Assembly: GCA_021791615.1 (NCBI GenBank)
Contig: JAJYWG010000074.1
Location: forward strand, 1-41,945
Length of the DNA: 41,945 bases
Source: Actinomycetes bacterium
Lineage (GTDB): Bacteria; Actinomycetota; Acidimicrobiia; Acidimicrobiales; RAAP-2
Reading direction: 5' to 3'
The position numbers were made by a program, and so were the translations under genes. Of this stretch, positions 8,367 through 15,518 are shown in pieces (the first letter of the stretch is position 1; every line of letters begins with the position of its first letter). Under the pieces are notes generated by a model that worked only from the letters and a program-made list of their open reading frames with translations, made no database searches and was not told where the DNA came from.

Positions 8367-9737
8367 CGGTGAGGCGGCCATGGCGTCACCGAGCGCCGGA
8401 GCACCCCTCGGCGGGAGCGGTCTCCGAGCTCCGGTGAGCAGCCGTTCGCCGGCCTCCCGAAGCTCGTCGAGGTCGCGGAGCACCTCGGCCAGACGTTCCC
8501 AGCGCACGTTCCGGCGCTGATCGGCCGCCTGACCGGTCCCGTCGGCGTCCTGGCCCGCCCGCCCACACCACCAGAGCTGCACCCTTCCCAAGTCCTTCAG
8601 CACGCGTGGACGGAGGGCCTGGCCGACGAATTCGTCACCGGCCTCCGCAATGAGCCGGGTGTGGAGCTCGTCGGACATGAGCACCGTGCCGGGGTTGGAG
8701 ATGTTCACGATGCGGTGCGCGAGGTTGACCGTCGGGCCGTAGTAGTCGCCGTCGTGCACGAGCACCGGCCCCACGGCGAGCCCGACTCGAACGTCCGAGA
8801 GCAGCTCGTCGTCGGCGTAGGCTTCGGCCAGCCCGAGCCCGATCCGAGCGGCAGCCACGACGCTCTCGACCACGAACATCACTTCGTCGCCGATCATCTT
8901 CACGACCCGGCCGCCCATGCCCGTCACGATGTCATGGGAGATCTCCTCGAAGCGCCGGACCACTGCTGCCAGCTCTTCTTGGGAGAGGTGCTGGCTGAGC
9001 AGCGTGAAGCCGACCATGTCAGCGAAGCCCACCGCCAGATCGAGACCGTCAGCCGACACGTGCCCATGGGTGCGCAGCAGCATGGACCGTCGCGTGGCTG
9101 CCTGCACGTGACGGCGCCAGACGAACTCGAGGAGCCACGCCATTGCAGGGAGCGTGGCATCGGCAATGCTCGTGAACGCCTCGGCGGCGAGAACGTTGTC
9201 GTCTTCCTCCCCGCTGGACGCGAACGAGCCCGGCACCACCTCGGCCTCGGCGATACGCGCCATGGACGAGCCGATCACCCGGGAGAGCTGCAAGGCCGTG
9301 TCCAATTCTGCCGCCCCGACACTCAGCATCCCTTGAAAGAGCTTCACCGCTTTGATGTCCATGTCGGTAAACACCGCGTCGTTGTCGTCGACGTCGAGGA
9401 AGCCGAGCGCCCGCCACAGGCGCCGCAGGAGATCCAGCGGTAGACCGGTCATCTCGGCGACGTCCACTTGCGTGTACCTGCGTGCCGCGGGAATGAGCAG
9501 CCGGTCGACAGCGAGTAGGTCGAGCACGTCGTCGGCGACCGCCTGTTCGATCTCCTCGTCGGTCGCCCCGGCAGCGAGGAGCCGGCGACGTACGTGATCG
9601 AGCGCTTCGGCCCTGCGGCGTTGGAGATCGTCCGACGATCCTGCGACAGAGGCACTGCCGGGTCGCAGCACGCTCTGGGGTGGCTGGCGTTCGGCCGGGC
9701 CGCCGGAGGTGTGTGTGGAGGGATCGTCGGCGGTCAC
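8316..9737 (-). CDS. Class III adenylate cyclase with N-terminal regulatory domain
   Basis: 473 residues. Residues about 40-200 resemble the regulatory domain of mycobacterial cyclases Rv1264/Rv2212 (RRYTQVDVAEMTGLPLDLLRRLWRALGF then FTDMDIKAVKLF). The catalytic domain spans about 230-390: VGFADMVGFT with metal-binding Asp240, GGRVVKMIGDEVMF with Lys280 and Asp284, and DYYGPTVNLAHRI with Asp331, Asn338 and Arg342. All residues needed for activity and ATP selection appear present. It makes cAMP from ATP; no membrane segment is seen. The GTG start overlaps the gpsA stop in GTGA, with a G-rich Shine-Dalgarno-like stretch inside gpsA, so translation is probably coupled. The frame stays open upstream inside gpsA, but that part has no family similarity. 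The C-terminal 80 residues are low-complexity and overlap the mannosidase gene on the other strand. Confidence 0.9.
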   Translation of the reverse strand: MTADDPSTHTSGGPAERQPPQSVLRPGSASVAGSSDDLQRRRAEALDHVRRRLLAAGATDEEIEQAVADDVLDLLAVDRLLIPAARRYTQVDVAEMTGLPLDLLRRLWRALGFLDVDDNDAVFTDMDIKAVKLFQGMLSVGAAELDTALQLSRVIGSSMARIAEAEVVPGSFASSGEEDDNVLAAEAFTSIADATLPAMAWLLEFVWRRHVQAATRRSMLLRTHGHVSADGLDLAVGFADMVGFTLLSQHLSQEELAAVVRRFEEISHDIVTGMGGRVVKMIGDEVMFVVESVVAAARIGLGLAEAYADDELLSDVRVGLAVGPVLVHDGDYYGPTVNLAHRIVNISNPGTVLMSDELHTRLIAEAGDEFVGQALRPRVLKDLGRVQLWWCGRAGQDADGTGQAADQRRNVRWERLAEVLRDLDELREAGERLLTGARRPLPPRGAPALGDAMAASPSASVVEQPDGGDPERA

Positions 9738-10756
9738 TGGGTAAGCCCCCGCAGCAGCACGATGTCCCATTCCGAACGAGCCGGTCGATCCATGAGCGCC
9801 GCCAGCGCCCGACGTGGCGAGGTCGCTCCTGCGACGATGGCTGCGACTTGCTCGGCAATGGGCATCTCGACCCCGGCACGCGCCGCCAACGCGACGAGGG
9901 GGCCCGCGCTCTTCACCCCTTCGGCCACCATGGACATGTGCGAAAGTATGTCCTCCAGCTCCAACCCGCGCCCCAGCTCGAAGCCGACGGTACGATTCCG
10001 GCTGCGCGGGCTCGTGCACGTGGCCACCAGGTCCCCCACTCCGGCCAGGCCGCCAAAGGTCAGGGTCTGGCCGCCGAGCGTGATCCCCAAGCGCCCCAGC
10101 TCGGCCAGCCCTCGGGTGATGATCACTGCCCGGGTGTTCTCCCCGAACCCCAGCCCGTCGGAGATGCCCGCGGCGATCGCCATGACGTTCTTGGTGGCGC
10201 CGGCGATCTCGCACCCGACGACGTCGGTAGCGGTGTAGACGCGAAAGCTCGAGCAGTGCAGGCGTTCTTGGACCTCTCTGGCCACCTCCTCGTCGGGCAG
10301 GACCACAACGGTCGCCGCCGGCTGGCCGGCCGCGACTTCCTGGGCGAGGTTCGGTCCGCTCAGCGCGCCGGCGAGGTGCCCGGGAAGCACCTGGGCCACG
10401 ATCTCGGACATGCGCAGGTTGCTCTCCTGCTCGATCCCCTTGGCCATGCTCACGATCACAGCGTCAGAGCGCAGGAAGGGCGCCATCTCCACGAGCACTG
10501 CGCGAAAGCCATGGGACGGAACGGCCACGAGGACGATCCGCGCTCCGTCGACCGCTTCAGCCAGCGAGGGGGTGGCTGCCAGGGCGGAAGGGAGCACAAC
10601 CCCTGGCAGGTAGCGAGGATTCTCGTGGGTGCTCGTGATCGCCTGCGCGAGCTCGGGCGAGCGGGCCCAGAGCCGCGTGGGTGTCTTGCGCGCCAGGATC
10701 GACGCGACGGTCGTGCCCCAGGATCCGGCTCCCACTACCGCCGTCGCCGTGGTCAT
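9734..10756 (-). CDS. gpsA: NAD(P)-dependent glycerol-3-phosphate dehydrogenase
   Basis: 340 residues, the normal length. It reduces dihydroxyacetone phosphate to sn-glycerol 3-phosphate for phospholipid synthesis. The N-terminal Rossmann motif is TAVVGAGSWGTTVASILARK; further signatures are VSMAKGIEQESNLRMSEIV, LSGPNLAQEVAAGQPAATVV, GCEIAGATKNVMAIAAGISDGLGFGENTRAVIITRGLAE (with the catalytic Lys in ATKN) and TFGGLAGVGDLVATCTSPRSRNRTVG. A TAGGCT hexamer 6 nt before the ATG suggests a leaderless mRNA. It is divergent from cofC and translationally coupled to the cyclase gene downstream. Confidence 0.96.
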   Translation of the reverse strand: MTTATAVVGAGSWGTTVASILARKTPTRLWARSPELAQAITSTHENPRYLPGVVLPSALAATPSLAEAVDGARIVLVAVPSHGFRAVLVEMAPFLRSDAVIVSMAKGIEQESNLRMSEIVAQVLPGHLAGALSGPNLAQEVAAGQPAATVVVLPDEEVAREVQERLHCSSFRVYTATDVVGCEIAGATKNVMAIAAGISDGLGFGENTRAVIITRGLAELGRLGITLGGQTLTFGGLAGVGDLVATCTSPRSRNRTVGFELGRGLELEDILSHMSMVAEGVKSAGPLVALAARAGVEMPIAEQVAAIVAGATSPRRALAALMDRPARSEWDIVLLRGLTQ

Positions 10757-10762
10757 GGCGCG

Positions 10763-10768
10763 AGCCTA
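10763..10768 (-). promoter_or_regulatory. -10 element (TAGGCT) for gpsA
   Basis: TAGGCT on the minus strand ends 6 nt before the gpsA ATG at 10756, leaderless spacing. No clear -35. Confidence 0.5.
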
Positions 10769-10812
10769 CGGTGCTCGATGGCCTGAGCGCCGGACCCACC
10801 AGCGCCGATCCC

Positions 10813-10818
10813 TACACT
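10813..10818 (+). promoter_or_regulatory. -10 element (TACACT) for cofC
   Basis: TACACT ends 6 nt before an in-frame GTG at 10825 and is the main reason for choosing that start. No clear -35. Confidence 0.5.
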
Positions 10819-10824
10819 GGACCG

Positions 10825-11502
10825 GTGAGCTCTGGAGCGGGCGCGGTCCACGGCGGTTCGCCTCCTGGCCCACGCTGCCGGGGGTTCGCCTTTGCCCCGA
10901 CGATCGGTCCTCGAGCCGTGCTCGTCCCCGTGAAAGCCTTCACCCACGGCAAACGCCGCCTCGATCCGGTACTCAACGCGCCAGACCGCGAGATGCTGGT
11001 CCGACGCATGGCGGCGCGGGTGCTGGCCGCAGCAGCACCCCTTCCCGTGGCCGTCGTCTGCGACGACCCCGGCGTTGCCCAATGGGCCCGCGAGCACGGG
11101 GCGCTGGTCGTCTGGGAGCCGGGAGGAGGTCTGAGTGCCGCCGTCGAGTACGGGGTCGAGCACCTCGCCGGGCTTGGAGCAGAGATCGTCACCGTCACTC
11201 ACGCCGACCTACCGCTCGCCTCGGGCCTCGGAACGCTGCCCGAGCTCGACGGGGTGACCCTCGTGCCCGACCGCCACCACGACGGCACCAACGTCATACG
11301 CGTCCCCGCCCGATCAGAGTTCCGGTTCTCGTACGGCCCGGGCTCCTTCCAGCGCCATCAGGCAGAGTGCCGACGTATTGCCCAGCCGTGTCACATCCTT
11401 GAGGACCCGACGCTCAGCGTCGACGTGGACCGCCCCGAAGATCTCTGTCTCATCGACCACTGCATGAAAGCGGGTCGGGGAACAGCAGGCCGATTGCCGT
11501 AG
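10825..11502 (+). CDS. cofC: 2-phospho-L-lactate guanylyltransferase (coenzyme F420 biosynthesis)
   Basis: 225 residues. CofC-type enzymes activate phospholactate or phosphoenolpyruvate with GTP for coenzyme F420 assembly. The nucleotidyltransferase start RAVLVPVKAFTHGKRRLDPVL, VVCDDPGV, GGGLSAAVEYGVEHL, VTVTHADLPLA, LVPDRHHDGTNVIRVP, FSYGPGSFQRHQAECRR and LSVDVDRPEDL all fit the family. Start choice: GTG 10825 lies 6 nt after a TACACT box (leaderless), giving a 31-residue extension before the conserved core. GTG 10918 directly at the core is the alternative. A perfect 17-bp hairpin 62 nt after the stop should end transcription. Confidence 0.85.
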   Translation: MSSGAGAVHGGSPPGPRCRGFAFAPTIGPRAVLVPVKAFTHGKRRLDPVLNAPDREMLVRRMAARVLAAAAPLPVAVVCDDPGVAQWAREHGALVVWEPGGGLSAAVEYGVEHLAGLGAEIVTVTHADLPLASGLGTLPELDGVTLVPDRHHDGTNVIRVPARSEFRFSYGPGSFQRHQAECRRIAQPCHILEDPTLSVDVDRPEDLCLIDHCMKAGRGTAGRLP

Positions 11503-11564
11503 CCGTTGCGGCTGCCTCCCCCCACGACGATCGCCGCTCGGAGAGAAAGGGGGCGGGAGCCAGA

Positions 11565-11601
11565 CACCAGAGCGAGGGCCGTTTCGGCCCTCGCTCTGGT
11601 G
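11565..11601. terminator. Perfect 17-bp hairpin, bidirectional terminator
   Basis: Arms 11565-11581 and 11585-11601 are perfectly complementary with a TTT loop. The hairpin sits between the convergent ends of cofC and the histone-like gene, so it can serve both. There is no clear U-tract, as often in actinobacteria. Confidence 0.75.
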
Positions 11602-11641
11602 CTGTCCTGGGCCGGGCTCAAGCCCGAACCCGTGCTCATGC

Positions 11642-12004
11642 TCAGCGCTTGGCTGCCTTCTTCGCCGGAGCCCGCTTCGCTGCCTTCTTTGCCGGAGCCC
11701 GCTTCACCGCCTTCTTCACGGTCCGCTTGGCTGCCTTCTTCGCCGGAGCCCGCTTCACCGCCTTCTTCACGGTCCGCTTGGCTGCTTTCTTTGCCGGAGC
11801 CCGCTTCACCGCCTTCTTCACGGTCCGCTTGGCTGCCTTCTTCGCCGGAGCCCGCTTCACCGCCTTCTTCACGGTCCGCTTGGCTGCCTTCTTTGCCGGA
11901 GCCCGCTTCACCGCCTTCTTCACGGTCCGCTTGGCTGCCTTCTTTGCCGGAGCCCGCTTCACCGCCTTCTTGGCTGGGGCTCGCTTCTTCGCGGCTATCG
12001 CCAC
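11642..12004 (-). CDS. Histone H1-like lysine/alanine-repeat DNA-binding protein
   Basis: 120 residues made almost only of Lys, Ala, Arg, Val, Pro and Thr, built from five near-identical 17-residue repeats of the type RTVKKAVKRAPAKKAAK. It looks like the C-terminal tail of histone H1, of actinobacterial HupB or of Pseudomonas AlgP, but there is no HU or globular domain in front. The likely role is nucleoid compaction or charge neutralisation on DNA (inference). GTG start with a strong GGGAGGT Shine-Dalgarno sequence (12011-12017), so it has a real leader, unlike many neighbours. Low-complexity antisense frames over the repeats are shadows. Confidence 0.75.
   Translation of the reverse strand: MAIAAKKRAPAKKAVKRAPAKKAAKRTVKKAVKRAPAKKAAKRTVKKAVKRAPAKKAAKRTVKKAVKRAPAKKAAKRTVKKAVKRAPAKKAAKRTVKKAVKRAPAKKAAKRAPAKKAAKR
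11701..11955. repeat. Five tandem 51-bp units in the histone-like gene
   Basis: Units at 11701, 11752, 11803, 11854 and 11905 differ by only a few C/T changes; a partial copy follows. 51 bp equals 17 codons, so gain or loss of units preserves the frame. The near identity at DNA level suggests recent expansion or gene conversion. Confidence 0.9.
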
Positions 12005-12518
12005 AGGTGCACCTCCCTAGGAGTGTCATTGTTGACTTGAGATGAAGCCTGCGGCACACCGTCCCGCAACGGGGACGGCATCCGCATCGCTGCACCGCCT
12101 ACATGGAAGCCAAGTCCCCAACCGCTGGACACCACAGAGCCTCTGGCCTCCGCAGTGCCGTCGATCGCGAACATGACAACCCTTTCCACCATGGACGACT
12201 GCGCTCGGCGAGTGCAGCGCGACCGTTCTGTGTGATGTTCCACCGACTTCTCACACTGGCGACGGCACACCACGTTCACCTTCACGTATCCTCCGCAGTG
12301 AATTGGGTTGCACACCATCACAGTGCGTGGCAGCGCTCAGGTCAAGCATTCTTTCGCGCGTCGTGCATTTCGGAGGTATCGGAACACGTCGGCGCGGATC
12401 ACGACGATTGTTGCGTTCGACATGTCGCGTGCTCGAAGATGCGATTGGCGAGCGTGACCGTTCGGGCAGAAGCCAAAGGTTGCGAGATGCGCCGCGCTGC
12501 GCTCGTGCACGCGCCGCG
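12005..12518. other. Gene-free stretch upstream of the histone-like and TraG-like genes
   Basis: About 510 nt between two divergent genes. It must hold the promoter and leader of the histone-like gene; its Shine-Dalgarno sequence is at 12011-12017. Open frames here (for example 12103-12522 plus, 11995-12321 minus) have no protein-like composition that I recognise and no ribosome binding sites. It looks less G+C-rich than its surroundings between about 12230 and 12460. No tRNA, attachment site or oriT was recognised. Confidence 0.5.
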
Positions 12519-13997
12519 ATGAAGAGCGCCGGCGATCGTCGTGTCACGCCTATGACTTTCGATTCTCCACCGGCCGCGGGAAACAGCTCCTCTGCCGGCG
12601 TGGCCTTGGAAGCGGTGCTGGTCCGTCGAGCCGCGGCAGAAGGCGGCATCTACCTCGGGCGGGGGGCCGGGGGGTGGGCCTGGGCCGGAGCAGAACGCTC
12701 GACCCTGGTCCTCGGCCCTTCGAGATCCGGCAAGACCACGTGCGTGGTCGTGCCCAACGTGCTTGCCGCCCCAGGAGCTGTCGTCTCCACCTCGACCAAG
12801 CCCGACGTGCTCCGGCAGACCGCGGCCGCCAGAGCCGACGCAGGATGGGTCCTGCTCTACGATCCCGGCGGCGAGGTGGAGTGCCCTCCAGGTGTCCGCC
12901 GCGTGGGCTGGTCTCCGGTGAACGCCGCTGCGACGTGGGATGGCGCCCTCATGATGGCAGATTCGATGTCCGCCGCGGCGCACGCCGGACGCGAGCGTGG
13001 CGCGTCCGGTGAGGCACACTGGACGGAGCGCTCGGTGTCACTGCTCGCACCCCTCCTCCACGCGGCTGCATTGGGTGGCGAGCCAATGTCCCACGTCCTG
13101 CACTGGGTGGACCGCCACGACGGTTCCCAGGCACTTGCGATATTGGCCGAGAGGTGTGGCGATCCCTCGCCGCCGACCGACGTCCTCTCGGGCATCCTCA
13201 TGACCGACCAGCGAGAGCAATCGGGCATCTGGTCGACGGCTTCGGGCGTCCTCGGCGCCTACCGCTCTCGCGCTGCCGTGGCATCGACCGAACCGCCGTT
13301 CCTCGATGCCGACGCGTTCTGTGAAGGGGCGAACACGCTCTACGTGTGCGCCACCGGGAGCAGGCAACGCCTCTTCGCACCACTCGTCGTGGGGCTCCTT
13401 TCCGAGGTGCGCGACGCCGCCTACGCACGAGGCGTGGGGTGTTCGGCGGGATCGCCAGTTCTCCTGGCACTCGACGAGGTGGCGAACATCGCACCGCTGC
13501 CCGACCTGCCGGCGATCGTGAGCGAAGGAGCCGGTCAGGGGCTGCTCACCTTGGCCTGCCTCCAGGACCTCTCGCAAGCGCGTTCTCGCTGGGGGCAGCA
13601 AGCGGACGCGTTCGTCTCGCTCTTCGGCGCCACGATCGTCTTTGGCGGCATCGCAGACGTGCGCACCCTCGAAGCGCTCTCTGCTGTTGCGGGTGACGTG
13701 GAGATCGCGACCAGGACCGTCGGGAGCAGCCGGGGACCTGATGGGAGGGTGCATCCATCGGTGAGCGTGGCGACGATCCACCGACCGCGGCTGCCCGTCG
13801 ACGTCATCGCACGCGGTGCCCAAGGCTGGGCCCTGGCAGTTGACGCCGGAAATCGGATGGGATGGATCGAGCTCATCCCGGCCTACGCATCCTCTCCGTG
13901 GCGAGAGCTTGTCGAGGCCCATCCGCGCGCTCGGAACTTGGACGCGTCGTTGGCATTGGCGGCGCGCGAGCGTAGTTCCGACGCCCGCGGGCGCTGA
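12519..13997 (+). CDS. TraG/VirD4-like type IV coupling ATPase
   Basis: About 492 residues. Walker A is LVLGPSRSGKTTCVVVPNVL (GPSRSGKTT at 66-74), followed by VSTSTKPDVLRQT, the usual S-x-KGD/KPD strand of TraG proteins. Walker B is VLLALDEVANIAPLPDLPAIVSEGAGQGL (315 onward), then LACLQDLSQARSRWG and FGATIVFGG, all TraG/TraM-recognition signatures. These ATPases pump relaxase-bound DNA through a type IV secretion channel. Unlike VirD4 there are no N-terminal membrane segments, and no other secretion genes are present in the window. The start is uncertain: ATG 12519 and ATG 12552 are both possible, without clear ribosome binding sites; the open frame reaches back to 12303. It converges with the relaxase gene, 52 nt apart. 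Confidence 0.8.
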   Translation: MKSAGDRRVTPMTFDSPPAAGNSSSAGVALEAVLVRRAAAEGGIYLGRGAGGWAWAGAERSTLVLGPSRSGKTTCVVVPNVLAAPGAVVSTSTKPDVLRQTAAARADAGWVLLYDPGGEVECPPGVRRVGWSPVNAAATWDGALMMADSMSAAAHAGRERGASGEAHWTERSVSLLAPLLHAAALGGEPMSHVLHWVDRHDGSQALAILAERCGDPSPPTDVLSGILMTDQREQSGIWSTASGVLGAYRSRAAVASTEPPFLDADAFCEGANTLYVCATGSRQRLFAPLVVGLLSEVRDAAYARGVGCSAGSPVLLALDEVANIAPLPDLPAIVSEGAGQGLLTLACLQDLSQARSRWGQQADAFVSLFGATIVFGGIADVRTLEALSAVAGDVEIATRTVGSSRGPDGRVHPSVSVATIHRPRLPVDVIARGAQGWALAVDAGNRMGWIELIPAYASSPWRELVEAHPRARNLDASLALAARERSSDARGR

Positions 13998-14049
13998 GGC
14001 GCGTCTCGCTCGTCGACTGTCGCCGCCTGCTGGCCGCGTCGCTCGGTCC

Positions 14050-15468
14050 TCAGCGCCCGAGAGCCAGTGACTGGCTGTCTCGGCTGCGATCGGTGCTCCG
14101 GCCGAGCCGCCGCCGGACATCGTCGACGACCCGCATGGTCGCCAGGTGATCGGCCAAGCGCTGCGACGGCATCGCCGACATGTCGGTGAACGCAAGCGGT
14201 CGGTCGAAGTCCTCCGCGCTCCGCACGCCTTGGGCCGGCCAACGCTTGCGGTAGCCGTCGATTGCTGACACACCTTTCATCCACACGTCGAGCGCGTCGG
14301 GGTGTCCCGGTCTCGCTCCAAGTGCACGCAGGTGGAACGCTGCCGGGAGCAGCCCGGCCATCGGACGGCGGGCCTCGGCGACCCCGACGCCTCCCGACCA
14401 GGCGGTGAGCCGGTCGGCGCAGGCTTCGATGTTGCGTGCTGGGGCACCCGGCGCCAGGGCACCCGCCCATGCCGCCACCACGTCGCGGCGCGCCGCAGTC
14501 GAGTGGGGCGAGCTGCCCAAGGACGCGGCGAAGCGATACTCGTCGAGCGACGGGGAGCGCTGCGGGCTCTCGCCAGCGGCCCGCAGGGAGGCCAGGTCGA
14601 TCTCGGCTGTCATGGACATGTGCTGCCAATGGGTACGGAGGAGGGCAGCTGTACGAACCGGTACTTTCGGATCGCGGGTCGCCGCCCACGCCGTCCGCTC
14701 GACCCGCCGTGACGCCGGACGACCCCCTCCTCGCGCTCCAAGCCACTGGGCCACGTCTGAACGGATCTCTGCCCCGCGAGATGAGTAGGTCCCGATGAGC
14801 TCGGGGCCGATCCCGGCCAGGTCGAAGATGCCCGATGACCTGAGGATCCACGTGGCGCCGGCAGTGCGGGAGAGCTCGTAGCGAAGGGAGGCGTCGTAGA
14901 GCCGTCCGGCCGCGTGGGCATGCGCGTAGATCCCACGGCTGTCGAGCGCCGACCAGCGTCCGTCCTCGCCGTGGCCCATGTTCGCGACGACGACGTGAGT
15001 GTGCAGGTGGGGGTCGAGCGCCCGGCTCACCCCGTGGGTGTACGCCACCGCCACGACGCCGTCGACCGCCTGCACGGACCTCGATTCGCCGCTCCCGCGC
15101 CGGACCGCGACAGCACGACGTTCCACGTAGTCCATCGCCCCGGCGACCGCCTCGTCGTGGGCGGCCACCGCGAGGGTGCACAGATCCGGTGTACCGATCC
15201 CGGCCACGATGCTGACCGACTTCGGTGCCGTGAACGTGAGGTCGAACCCGCACACGTGACCCCGCTGGGTGACCAGGCGGCGACCGTGAGGAGGCATCGA
15301 CCCCGACAGGATCTCGCCCAGCTCACCCGGGCACGGCTCGCCCACGAGACCGAGGCCGACCGCGCCCTGGCCGACCCAGCGAGCCGGCGACTTCACACCG
15401 AGGTCGGCCTCCAGCTCGGCGGTGTAGTACTCCCCCCTTCGGTCGGCCAGGCGGCTGACATGGAGCAA
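14050..15468 (-). CDS. MobF/TrwC-type relaxase domain protein without helicase
   Basis: 472 residues. The N-terminal 200 match MobF relaxases: tandem tyrosines Y14-Y15, WVGQGAVGLGLVG, GFDLTFTAPKSVSIVAGIG with Asp76, and the three-histidine metal site in AYTHGVSRALDPHLHTHVVVAN (H145, H156, H158). MobF enzymes nick one DNA strand at oriT and stay bound to its 5' end. TrwC has a second tyrosine pair about 10 residues before the Trp; here Asp22 occupies that place, so only one pair is present. The RecD-like helicase half of TrwC/TraI is missing; the C-terminal 270 residues are not recognised. The TTG start follows AAGGGA by 5 nt. It begins 50 nt after pafBC on the same strand, so co-transcription is likely. 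Confidence 0.8.
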   Translation of the reverse strand: MLHVSRLADRRGEYYTAELEADLGVKSPARWVGQGAVGLGLVGEPCPGELGEILSGSMPPHGRRLVTQRGHVCGFDLTFTAPKSVSIVAGIGTPDLCTLAVAAHDEAVAGAMDYVERRAVAVRRGSGESRSVQAVDGVVAVAYTHGVSRALDPHLHTHVVVANMGHGEDGRWSALDSRGIYAHAHAAGRLYDASLRYELSRTAGATWILRSSGIFDLAGIGPELIGTYSSRGAEIRSDVAQWLGARGGGRPASRRVERTAWAATRDPKVPVRTAALLRTHWQHMSMTAEIDLASLRAAGESPQRSPSLDEYRFAASLGSSPHSTAARRDVVAAWAGALAPGAPARNIEACADRLTAWSGGVGVAEARRPMAGLLPAAFHLRALGARPGHPDALDVWMKGVSAIDGYRKRWPAQGVRSAEDFDRPLAFTDMSAMPSQRLADHLATMRVVDDVRRRLGRSTDRSRDSQSLALGR

Positions 15469-15518
15469 TCGGGTCCCTTCGCGCTCTTTCGACCAACTCT
15501 ATGGTCTTTCATGCTATT

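Noticed and set aside
11649..12020. A plus-strand Phe/Ala repeat frame opposite the histone-like gene
   Set aside because: It is the mirror of the Lys/Ala repeat. The minus-strand gene has the ribosome binding site and a plausible product.
12103..12522. Possible small genes in the gap before the TraG-like gene
   Set aside because: No ribosome binding site, no known motif, and composition of random reading frames on both strands.
12005..14049. An oriT for the relaxase
   Set aside because: No inverted repeat beside a plausible nick site could be identified by eye near the relaxase or TraG-like genes.
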